Below, one piece after another: positions 10,154 through 17,703 of a DNA stretch of 64,000 nucleotides (the first letter of the stretch is position 1; every line of letters starts with the position of its first letter). The notes under the pieces are model-generated. The model saw nothing but the letters and a program-made list of their open reading frames with translations. It did not search any database and had not been told where the DNA came from. This DNA comes from Oscillospiraceae bacterium (GTDB lineage Bacteria > Bacillota > Clostridia > Oscillospirales > Oscillospiraceae). The stretch spans positions 1-64,000 of the forward strand of contig CAJTFK010000005.1 of assembly GCA_910575505.1 (NCBI GenBank). Reading direction: 5' to 3'. Made by a program: the position numbers and the translations under genes.

Positions 10154-10175
10154 AAGTTTTAAGGAGGAAAAACAC

Positions 10176-11183
10176 ATGAACAAGAAGAAGTTTCTCGCAA
10201 TGCTCCTGGCCTGCGTCATGATGCTGGCCGTTGCCACCGGCTGCGGCAGCAAGCCCGCCGACTCTGACGCCGGCTCCGACGCCCCTGCCGCCGGAGGCAA
10301 TGACGCTGGTTCCGGCACCGGCTCCGACGCCGCAGGCGGCGCTTACAAGATTGCGCTGATTCAGCAGCATCAGACCAACGCCTTCCAGATCGCCGTCACT
10401 GAAGCCGCCGAGGCCAAGGCCGCGGAGCTGGGCGCTGAGCTGAAGATTCTGAGCGCCGACCAGGACGCCGCCACTCAGATCAGCCAGATTGAGCAGTGCG
10501 TGTCCGAGGGCTATCAGGCCATCCTGTTTGAGCCCGTCGATCCCGACGGGCTGCGGGACGCCGCCAAGAACGCGGCGGATGCCGGCGTTGTGGTCATCAA
10601 TATCATCTCCGCCTGCACCGACTGGGAGAGCGCCGGAATCGCCGCCGTCTCCTACGGAAACAACGTCAAGGCCGGTGAGACCGAGATGCAGCACGTTGCC
10701 GACCTGCTGGAGGGCAAGGGCAACATCGCCATCCTGACCGGTCCCTCCGCGGACGCCGGCGGCCTGCAGCGCATGGAGGGCTATGAAAACGTCCTGGCCA
10801 ACTATCCCGACATCGTTCAGGCCGTTTCCCCCGCCGACTGCGCTTGGGACACCGCCAAGGCACAGGCCACCGTGGAAAGCTGGCTGTCCGCCTATGATCT
10901 GGACGCCATTGTCTGCGAAAACGACGGCATGGCCGTGGGCGCCGGAAACGCCGCCGGAGCCAACAGCGGAATCATTATCTCCGGCGTCGACGGAACCCCT
11001 GACGGCTTCGAGGCCATCAAAGACGGACGGATTACCGGCACCGTGTCCCAGAACGGCGGCGCTATGGCCGCCAACGGCATTGAGGCCGCTGTCACCCTGC
11101 TGAGCGGCGGCACCCTGGAGACCAACGTTCTGGTCACCGACAATACCTGGATTGACGCCTCCAACGTGGCGGATTACGAGTAA
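10176..11183 (+). CDS. Sugar-binding lipoprotein of the CUT2 transporter
   Basis: A periplasmic-binding-protein-like (Peripla_BP_4) lipoprotein of 335 residues. The signal peptide ends in lipobox ATGC with Cys23, followed by a low-complexity Gly/Ala/Ser/Asp linker to about residue 55. The binding fold follows (YKIALIQQHQTNAFQ, LFEPVDPDGL, VVINIISACTD, DAIVCENDGMAVGA, IIISGVDGTPDG). It should be anchored outside the membrane and deliver sugar to the permease. A strong AAGGAGG precedes the ATG. The long palindromic repeat upstream may set its expression apart from the ATPase and permease genes. Hairpins follow downstream. Confidence 0.92.
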   Translation: MNKKKFLAMLLACVMMLAVATGCGSKPADSDAGSDAPAAGGNDAGSGTGSDAAGGAYKIALIQQHQTNAFQIAVTEAAEAKAAELGAELKILSADQDAATQISQIEQCVSEGYQAILFEPVDPDGLRDAAKNAADAGVVVINIISACTDWESAGIAAVSYGNNVKAGETEMQHVADLLEGKGNIAILTGPSADAGGLQRMEGYENVLANYPDIVQAVSPADCAWDTAKAQATVESWLSAYDLDAIVCENDGMAVGAGNAAGANSGIIISGVDGTPDGFEAIKDGRITGTVSQNGGAMAANGIEAAVTLLSGGTLETNVLVTDNTWIDASNVADYE

Positions 11184-11226
11184 TTTTCGGCCCTTCCAGC
11201 GGCGGGCCAGAAAAAGCATCCTGCAA

Positions 11227-11256
11227 AGAGGGGGAAGCGGTTTCGCTTCCCCCTCT
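11227..11256. terminator. Hairpin after the sugar-binding protein gene
   Basis: A 13-bp perfect stem (AGAGGGGGAAGCG with its complement) closes on a four-base loop 44 bp after the binding-protein stop. There is no strong T-tract, so it may protect the mRNA 3' end or act as a weak terminator. Confidence 0.6.
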
Positions 11257-11305
11257 GCATGAAGAAAACCGGTATTTGTAAAGGCATCGGAACAGAAGAT
11301 AGCTG

Positions 11306-11334
11306 CGAAAGGAACCCATCAGGGGTTCCTTTCG
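11306..11334. terminator. Second hairpin between convergent operons
   Basis: A 12-bp perfect stem CGAAAGGAACCC/GGGTTCCTTTCG closes on ATCAG. A closely similar stem is found at 40573-40602, so this may be a recurrent terminator type in the genome. Confidence 0.55.
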
Positions 11335-11386
11335 TTCTCAATCATAAGTCTTCAGAGCGTTCTGCGGGTTCTGAAAACTTGTGCAG

Positions 11387-11417
11387 GCTGTGAGTCCTTT
11401 GGACTCACAGCTTTTTT
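11387..11417. terminator. Intrinsic terminator between convergent operons
   Basis: An 11-bp stem GCTGTGAGTCC/GGACTCACAGC is followed by TTTTTT. The T-tract orientation fits termination of the plus-strand sugar operon. The minus strand carries the matching stem without a clear T-tract. Confidence 0.8.
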
Positions 11418-11505
11418 CGCTTTTGCGAACCAGGCAGACAGGCCGGCTGACGCCGGTTATGGCTTTTACCCGGCGGCGGCCCTGCCTCTGCCTGAAAACC
11501 GGCAG

Positions 11506-12951
11506 TTACCGGTTTTCAGGCGTGCCGATGATATAGCGCAGGCGTCTGAGAAAGGCCTCATTCTTGGTTTGTTCGCAGATGGCGTCAATTCCCGAGGAAA
11601 TCACCCAGATTGCCATGCCCCTCTCCGCGCAGGTCACCAGCATGTCGATAATCATTTCGTGGTGCGCCGGCTCCTGGCCCGCGAAGGGGAAAAAGCAAAT
11701 CAGCAGCCGCGGATTCAGCAGATACCACTTGTAGTAGGAAAACCGCAGGCGCTGGGGCAGCGGCCATGTGTGCAGGGGGCGCTGCAGCTCCTCCCTGGGA
11801 AACCACCGGGAGGCCTCCTCTAAAATGCTCTCCATGACCCGCCGGTCCGCAATCCTCCGGCCGGCCTTGGGCAGCAGGCAGATGCTCAGATTGTCCAGCG
11901 CGCTCAGATTGCCGAACAGCACTCCGCCCGGGCGGTCCGGCCGTTCCAGCTGAATCCCGATCTCCGTACCGATCAGCTTCGACAGCTCTCCGGGGGCGCA
12001 GGCGGTTCCGTCCAGACGGAATGCGCCGCCGTTCCAGCGCTGGCCGCCCAGAAGGCAGTCCCGCAGCCGGGCGGCTGTGCTGTAGTTTTCGTCCCGCAGA
12101 AAGGCGATTTCATCGCTCCGAATCTGAAAGTCCAGCGGCGGAACCCCGGGAAGCTCCAGACCGGACGCCTCAAAGACGACCCGGCCGCCCCCCTGGCGCT
12201 GGACCTGTCCCGCGCCGCCGCCCCGGCGCTTCCAGCCCAAAATCTCAAACAGCTGATCTCCGTACTCCTCCGGATACAGGCGGTAGCAGGTCTTCCGGTT
12301 TTTGATGACGTCAATCCGGTCCGAGTAGCGGCGCATAAACAAATCGTCCAAATCCAGCAGAATCACCGCCGCCCCCTGCTCCAGCAGCAGCCGGACACAG
12401 CGCATCATCTTTTCCTGATCCCTTTGGCGCAGAATCTCCGTGAGCCGGTCCAGAATCAGCAGCCCGCCCCTCCAGAACCATACCCGGAATACACAGAGCC
12501 GGTAATAATCCAGCACGGAGAGCTCCGCCAGCTTCGCGTCCGGAGCGGTGTCCAGCTCCATCTGCCGCAGCACGGCCATGGACTCCGGTCCCCGCAGCCG
12601 CTGTTCGGCGCTCTTTCTCTGCCGCCAGCCCGCCAGCTTTCCCAGGGAGACGACGAAGTCTTCCACGGTCAGCTCCCCGGAATCGAAGCGGTACCTGTCG
12701 ATGATGATGCTGTTTTGCTGAAGCCAGCGTTCCAGCTCCGGCAGCCCCGTCCGGCGGCCGCAGGTAAAGGCCCTGCCGCTTTTGATGCGGGTGCCGCCCT
12801 TGAAGACATCCAGATAAGCCGTGCCGGAAGAGAGGTGGTCGTCCACATACACGCCGACGCACTCCCCTCTGGAGATAGAGATGTCAAAGCGGTAGCTCAG
12901 GTCCTCCCGCCGGAAGCAGCCGTGCTCCACCCGGATCACTTCCTCCTTCAT
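11506..12951 (-). CDS. Degenerate RbsA-like double ABC domain protein lacking ATPase motifs
   Basis: A cytosolic protein of 481 residues with the size and layout of a CUT2 sugar ATPase but without its catalytic residues. In the first half, SRGECVGVYVDDHLSSG stands where GENGAGKS would be (residues 36-43), LSVLDYYR replaces the signature (144-151) and LLILDRLT replaces Walker B, with Arg for the catalytic Glu. In the second half, FLRDENYSTA holds the P-loop position (285-293), LPQRLRF the signature position and LLICFFPF the Walker B position. The DRIDVI turn of the ABC fold is kept. ATP hydrolysis is therefore unlikely. It is the last gene of an operon with a response regulator and histidine kinase, 4 bp after the kinase, and converges on an active CUT2 transporter. 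I infer a regulatory or adaptor role. Confidence 0.8.
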   Translation of the reverse strand: MKEEVIRVEHGCFRREDLSYRFDISISRGECVGVYVDDHLSSGTAYLDVFKGGTRIKSGRAFTCGRRTGLPELERWLQQNSIIIDRYRFDSGELTVEDFVVSLGKLAGWRQRKSAEQRLRGPESMAVLRQMELDTAPDAKLAELSVLDYYRLCVFRVWFWRGGLLILDRLTEILRQRDQEKMMRCVRLLLEQGAAVILLDLDDLFMRRYSDRIDVIKNRKTCYRLYPEEYGDQLFEILGWKRRGGGAGQVQRQGGGRVVFEASGLELPGVPPLDFQIRSDEIAFLRDENYSTAARLRDCLLGGQRWNGGAFRLDGTACAPGELSKLIGTEIGIQLERPDRPGGVLFGNLSALDNLSICLLPKAGRRIADRRVMESILEEASRWFPREELQRPLHTWPLPQRLRFSYYKWYLLNPRLLICFFPFAGQEPAHHEMIIDMLVTCAERGMAIWVISSGIDAICEQTKNEAFLRRLRYIIGTPENR

Positions 12952-12955
12952 GGCT

Positions 12956-13774
12956 CTACTCCTCCTGGAACAGAAGCGGCAGCGTCACACAGCACTCTGT
13001 TCCGATTCCCTCTGCGCTGAAGATGCGCAGACCATAGTCCTCGCCGAAAATCAGGCGAATGCGGCTGTTGACGTTGCGCAGGGCAATGCCGCCCCGCTGC
13101 CGCCCCGCCGCCGTGCCGGCATCCCCCGCGAACTGCCGGTTCAGCCGCTCCACCTGCCCGTCCGGAATCCCCACGCCGTCGTCCCGCACCCGCAGGAACA
13201 GCGTCCGGTCGCTGTTTTCCGCCACGATGCGGACGGTGCCATAGCCCAGCTTGCCTTCCAGGCCGTGGGACACCGCGTTTTCCACCAGGGGCTGCAAAAT
13301 CAGCTTCGGCATCCGCGCCTCCAGCAGCTTTTCATCTTCCATATCCAGCTCCATGGAAATCTTGTCCCCGAAGCGGCAGCGCTGAATCGTGAAATAGTTC
13401 TCCGCATTGTCCAGCTCGTCGGAGAATGTGACATACTCCTGTACGTTGGAGATGGTATAACGGAAAAAGGTAGCCAGCGCCTCTGTGGTCTCGGCAATCT
13501 CCCCGCAGTCCGCCAGCAGGGCGTCCGTCCGGATGGCCTCCAGGGCGTTATAAAGAAAATGGGGGTTGATCTGGTTCTGAAGCGCCAGATATTCCGACTG
13601 CTTCTGCCGCAGCCGGGCAATTTCCTCGCCGTGAAGCCGCTCTTCGATATCGGAGAAAAAGGCCCGCAGTACCGGCTCCCCCTCCCAGTTCCGCAGCAGA
13701 ACAGCCTCCAGATCCCGGTCATCGCGATAGCGCCGGAGGGCCCTCCGCAGCTTAATCATAGCCCGCAGCCACAT
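12956..13774 (-). CDS. Membrane-free LytS/YesM-type sensor histidine kinase
   Basis: A histidine kinase of 272 residues. Residues about 40-70 look like a helical linker, then the His_kinase (PF06580) motif QNQINPHFLYNALEAIR has the phospho-acceptor His72. The HATPase_c domain shows the N box LVENAVSHGL (Asn166) and DDGVGIP (about 198-203). Most relatives carry an extracellular sensor and membrane segments, but here none is visible, so the signal must arrive through a partner protein or ligand. It starts 8 bp after the response regulator stop and is followed after 4 bp by the dead RbsA-like gene, which is a candidate for that partner. Confidence 0.9.
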   Translation of the reverse strand: MWLRAMIKLRRALRRYRDDRDLEAVLLRNWEGEPVLRAFFSDIEERLHGEEIARLRQKQSEYLALQNQINPHFLYNALEAIRTDALLADCGEIAETTEALATFFRYTISNVQEYVTFSDELDNAENYFTIQRCRFGDKISMELDMEDEKLLEARMPKLILQPLVENAVSHGLEGKLGYGTVRIVAENSDRTLFLRVRDDGVGIPDGQVERLNRQFAGDAGTAAGRQRGGIALRNVNSRIRLIFGEDYGLRIFSAEGIGTECCVTLPLLFQEE

Positions 13775-13782
13775 GGTTTCAC

Positions 13783-15354
13783 CTACCTGTACAGCTTTTT
13801 ATAATCCGACGGGCTGACGCCGGTGACTTTCTTGAACAGCTTTGAAAAATATTTCAAATCCTGATACCCCACCATCTCTGCCACGTCCTGGACGGACAGG
13901 TCTTCTCCGGACAGCAGTTCCTTGGCCTTGCCAATCCGCAGTTCCGTCAGATAATCCACAAAGTTCTGCCCGGTCTCCTTTTTGAACAGCGTGGAAAAAT
14001 AGGTGGCGTTGAAGCCGACGGCGCTGCTGACGTCCTCCAGACGCAGCGCCTCCCGGTAATGCTGCTGGATGTAGCGCTTGGCGTCGGTGATGGGGCGCGT
14101 TTCCCGCAGAGAGCGCTCGGCCTCCAGGCGCCTGATCTGCCGGCAGATGCCATCCCGCAGAAGTGCGAACACACCCTGGGCGTCCGCGCAGAGCCAGAAA
14201 CGGTCCTCCATCTCCACGGGGAAGCGCTCGTCCACCTGGCCGGTCTGCCGCATGCCGTAGAGACACGCCTCCAGCACCTGGTAAAACCAGTCCTCCAGCA
14301 TCTGTCCGTTCAAATCGGGACGGGACAGCAGCGCGCCGCAGCTCTCGTCCAGCTCCTGCTGAAAGCGCTCCTCGTCCAGGCACTCCGCCGACACCTGAAA
14401 CCTCTTTTTCTGAGGGGCCTCCATCATATACCGCTGGCCGAAGACCGGCCGGTCGGTCTCCGCGTCCCGCCAGGACTGGGTCCGGCACAGACGGTCCCGG
14501 CAGAGCCACTGCGCCTGACGCATGGAGAACACCACCTCTTCAAAAGAGACCTGCCGGCTGCCCAGGCACACGGTGCAGCGCAGATTCCCGAACATGTCCC
14601 GCTGCTGCTCGATTTCCTTTTGAATCTTTGTAAAGCACTGCTTCACCGCCACCGTCCGATACGCGCTCATCCGCAGCACGATGGCGACGCCCTCCTTCCG
14701 CACCGCGGCGGCATAGACTTCCGTCAAGGCACGCAGCTCCCGGCGGACGATTTCCAGGGCGTACCGGAGAATGATCTGATAGCTGCCCGGCGTCCAGGCG
14801 CCGCCGGCCATATCCACCCTCACCAGCGCCGCGAAGCAGATGCCTCCGGAGGCGCGAAAGCGCTTGTCCGCGTATGCGATAAAGGACTGCTGGTGTTCCG
14901 ACACGTCGGCAAGAGAGGCCATCAGCAGCTCCTGCTGCCGCTCGCCGCTCTTCTTCAGCCGGAATTCCAGAGCTGCCTCCTCCCCCAGCTTGTCCTTGAG
15001 CCGCAGGAGAATGCCGGTCAGGTCATCCTGCTTGATGGGCTTGAGCAAATAGTCCTCCACGCCGTATTTCAGGGCATTCTGAGCATATTCAAATTTCCGG
15101 TATCCGCTGATGATGATAAAGTGCAGATTCGGCTGCAGGTCCTTTGCCCGCTGTATCAGCTCAATCCCGCTGCATCCCGGCATGCGTACGTCTGTAATCA
15201 GCAGATCCGGCTGTTTCTCCCGCACCAGCTCCAGGGCCCGCAGGCCGTCGTTGGCGGTTCCGGCAATCTCATAGCCAAGGGATTCCCAATCAATCAGCTT
15301 TTGCAGCAGCAGCAGAATTTTGTTCTCGTCATCTGCCAGAACAACGCTCAGCAT
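13783..15354 (-). CDS. AraC-type response regulator (YesN family)
   Basis: A DNA-binding response regulator of 523 residues. The receiver domain spans about 1-120 with phospho-acceptor Asp55 in LLITDVRMPG and the conserved Lys in LLKPI. A long middle region has no clear motif. The C-terminal AraC domain has two helix-turn-helix units (LEDVSSAVGFNATYFSTLFK and VQDVAEMVGYQDLKYFSKLFK). The ATG at 15354 has GGAGG 8 nt before it. It is the first gene of the three-gene operon, and the probable target is the adjacent CUT2 sugar transporter, by analogy with other YesMN pairs. No operator was identified. Confidence 0.92.
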   Translation of the reverse strand: MLSVVLADDENKILLLLQKLIDWESLGYEIAGTANDGLRALELVREKQPDLLITDVRMPGCSGIELIQRAKDLQPNLHFIIISGYRKFEYAQNALKYGVEDYLLKPIKQDDLTGILLRLKDKLGEEAALEFRLKKSGERQQELLMASLADVSEHQQSFIAYADKRFRASGGICFAALVRVDMAGGAWTPGSYQIILRYALEIVRRELRALTEVYAAAVRKEGVAIVLRMSAYRTVAVKQCFTKIQKEIEQQRDMFGNLRCTVCLGSRQVSFEEVVFSMRQAQWLCRDRLCRTQSWRDAETDRPVFGQRYMMEAPQKKRFQVSAECLDEERFQQELDESCGALLSRPDLNGQMLEDWFYQVLEACLYGMRQTGQVDERFPVEMEDRFWLCADAQGVFALLRDGICRQIRRLEAERSLRETRPITDAKRYIQQHYREALRLEDVSSAVGFNATYFSTLFKKETGQNFVDYLTELRIGKAKELLSGEDLSVQDVAEMVGYQDLKYFSKLFKKVTGVSPSDYKKLYR

Positions 15355-15500
15355 AAGCAAGTCCTCCGGTATCGTTTCTGTTCAAATAGGCGGGGCTCCT
15401 GTTTGCCCGGTTCGGGGACTTCGGACGCGCGGGCTCTGGCCTGTCCCCCTGTATCCATACTATAATCTTTTTCTCCCGGTTTGCCAAGAGAACATTTGTC

Positions 15501-15532
15501 AAGGGGGATTTCACTCGAGTGAAATCCCCCTT
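15501..15532. terminator. Perfect 32-bp palindrome, likely terminator
   Basis: AAGGGGGATTTCACTC is followed directly by its exact reverse complement. It lies between the acquired nuclease gene, which ends at 15673 on the minus strand, and the start of the response regulator operon. It may terminate transcription from the nuclease side. Its centre CTCGAG is also compatible with a dimeric protein site. Confidence 0.55.
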
Positions 15533-15672
15533 TGGTTGTCCGTCAGCAAAGACTCAACGACAGTGCCGCAAGCACCGTTGACAGTGGCCATTGATGATCC
15601 AAAAAGCAGTATATCTCTCCAATGCGCCTCAAAAACTGATGGTACCACTTGCCCTATTTTCATAGCAAAATA

Positions 15673-16875
15673 CTATTCCTGTAGAAAAAGGCTTCCTTGT
15701 TCTTGTATATGTTTAATTGTTTTCTCCAGAGATAAATCTATTCCATTACTTTGTATGTACTGAAGAAAATTATCCCATCCCCCGAACTTTTTTGAAATTG
15801 TTGATGGTGAAATTAGACTTTTCCCCTCAAACTGCAATTGTTCAAGGACAGTATGGTTGATTTTATAGCTGGTACTCTCTTTTATAACCGAAAGCAAAAT
15901 TTTTATCAGTGAGTAAATAACAATTATTTCTTTCTCGGAATATACTCGGTTCAGGCCAGCTTCTGTTCTTGATTTTCCGATACTGTCTAAAAAACCATCT
16001 ATGCTACCCCATCGTCTCCTATAATAAGAACTTCGATACATACCTTGCCCATCAATTTCTTTTATTGTTAGTGAATGTCCAAGTTCTTCTTGCAATGCAA
16101 AATATGCATCTACTAGCTGCTCCTTAGTTACATTTCTTTCAATGTTCGGCCGGTCACCGCACTCTTTCTGTAGTTTTGTAAAAGGATACTCTTTAAATAA
16201 ATTTCTGGAAAATGAGCTATGCTTTTCTACATCAGATAAGGTTGGGATTCTGTTTATTATAGACCTTATTCTCCGATATTCCTCTTTTATTTCTTTAGCC
16301 GGTGGCTTTTTAGAATATGGCGTATCGCCAATTTCAGCAAGAAAACGACTATAATTTCTATATTTCTTTCTTATTCTATATTGCAAATGTTTATCTAATT
16401 CATCCCATTTAGGTGTTCTGTGGAGATTTTTCCTGATTTTCTCATATTCTTCCTGCAAACCATAATCAAAGTCGTTTACAATTGTTTCCTCATAGAAAAG
16501 CGCGGAGTAATTAACTGGAGGAAAATCATGCAGTTCCCAAAAATCATATGCAGTAAGCAATATACAATTATTAGCTTTGGCTAGTGCAATCGCAGATGGT
16601 GTAAATCCGCTACTTGAAATTACAACACACCTATTAGCCCTATATAGCCGTCTCGCAGCAACTGCCTCTTGCACACATCCGTTCCCTTGTCTCTTTCCAT
16701 GATCCTTGCACTGAAAAGCATATATTTGCCCATTATACGCCCCAACAATGTCGGCTCCATTATCGGTATTTCTTGTGAGCTGTAAATCTGAAAAACCAAT
16801 TTCTTTGAGTTTGTTGTAGCATTTTCGCTCAAAATCTAATCCTTTTTGATTATTTGTCATCACTCTATACCCCAT
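15673..16875 (-). CDS. Mrr-like nuclease domain with homing-endonuclease-associated repeats
   Basis: A protein of 400 residues. The N-terminal part (about 10-120) looks like a restriction-endonuclease-like Mrr domain: GLDFERKCYNKLKEIGF, then a PD-(D/E)XK type core GADIVGAYNGQIYAFQCKDHGK (Asp, then Gln-Cys-Lys), then VVISSSGFT. After residue 130 come about four diverged repeats of 45-60 residues (Y..I....R.P...DL..H........Y.....FL...G) like the HNH_repeat modules of homing endonuclease-associated proteins, probably for DNA binding. The codon use is AT-rich, unlike all neighbours, which points to recent transfer. The start is uncertain: the ATG at 16860 is an alternative and neither has a strong ribosome binding site. 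Role in defence or mobility unknown. Confidence 0.75.
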   Translation of the reverse strand: MGYRVMTNNQKGLDFERKCYNKLKEIGFSDLQLTRNTDNGADIVGAYNGQIYAFQCKDHGKRQGNGCVQEAVAARRLYRANRCVVISSSGFTPSAIALAKANNCILLTAYDFWELHDFPPVNYSALFYEETIVNDFDYGLQEEYEKIRKNLHRTPKWDELDKHLQYRIRKKYRNYSRFLAEIGDTPYSKKPPAKEIKEEYRRIRSIINRIPTLSDVEKHSSFSRNLFKEYPFTKLQKECGDRPNIERNVTKEQLVDAYFALQEELGHSLTIKEIDGQGMYRSSYYRRRWGSIDGFLDSIGKSRTEAGLNRVYSEKEIIVIYSLIKILLSVIKESTSYKINHTVLEQLQFEGKSLISPSTISKKFGGWDNFLQYIQSNGIDLSLEKTIKHIQEQGSLFLQE

Positions 16876-17483
16876 GTTATGGCAGTATTATTCCCGAATT
16901 TTAATGTTGGAAATAATACCAGTTGAAAAAAGTATAGCACTAACCTGAGTAGCAGTCAACTAATCCTTATAGTAAACATATATCGGTATATACCTAGTAC
17001 CGATTAGTGGCCGACGGCCTCCAAGCCCCCGCTGCATCGGCGCGGCTCCGTCCGATGCACAAGCCGCCGTTGGCGTTTGCTGGGATTATACCAGCAGGGG
17101 AGGACACCCCGGCGGAGCCGCCCCCGGAGGGCGCACGGCTGCCGTCAGGCAGTATCACCATCAGCCCTTGGACGGTAGTGAGTAAGTGCGCTCTTCGCAG
17201 AGGGCCGACAAAGAGATCGGAGCGCCCAGGTCATCCCCAGACGCTCCCGCTTCGGTTCCCTCCTGCTGGTTGATCACCGCCTTTCCAGCCTGTGTCATTT
17301 TGCCACAAATGAACCATCAGCCAATGTGTATTTGGATGGTGAAACCACCCTTTACACAATACATCTCAAGAGGGACGTATGGGCTGTCTGTATCTTTTGT
17401 GCCGGATTCCCGAGCGCAGCCGAACAGCCGCCGGCGGCGCGGAAACAAAACTGTGAATTTTTTTCGGACTTTCCCAATTTCCT
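16876..17483. other. AT-rich junction and gene-poor region upstream of secA
   Basis: The AT-rich part ends near 17005 with an inverted repeat ATCGGTA-N9-TACCGAT (16982-17004), and GC-rich sequence then resumes abruptly. Several short frames run through 17010-17460, but none has a family match or a ribosome binding site that convinces me. It may mark the edge of the insert that brought the nuclease gene. Confidence 0.4.
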
Positions 17484-17512
17484 TTGCATTTTCTGGGCAT
17501 TTGTGGTATGCT
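17484..17512 (+). promoter_or_regulatory. Probable secA promoter
   Basis: TTGCAT, a 17-nt spacer, then TATGCT with an upstream TG (extended -10). It would give a leader of about 185 nt before secA. Both boxes match consensus at 4 of 6 positions. Confidence 0.45.
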
Positions 17513-17703
17513 ATCGTTGTTTTCTTATGGGCAGACGCTCATTCAAAATAAGAACCTGATTCACAGCCGGGGAAAGCGGCGGGGTCCGATGGGAGACTTT
17601 CTCTCAGACAGCGTCCAAACGGCTGCGGGGACCGGTTCGGTTCGGTTCGAAAGGTTCGTCTTCACTTTTCATAGGAAAGAATTGAAAGGAAGTTTCTAAA
17701 ATC

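Noticed and set aside
17186-17551. Possible transposon-encoded small protein (TnpW-like) in the frame containing ISRGTYGLSVSF
   Set aside because: The resemblance is limited to a few residues, there is no ribosome binding site, and no recombinase gene is nearby.
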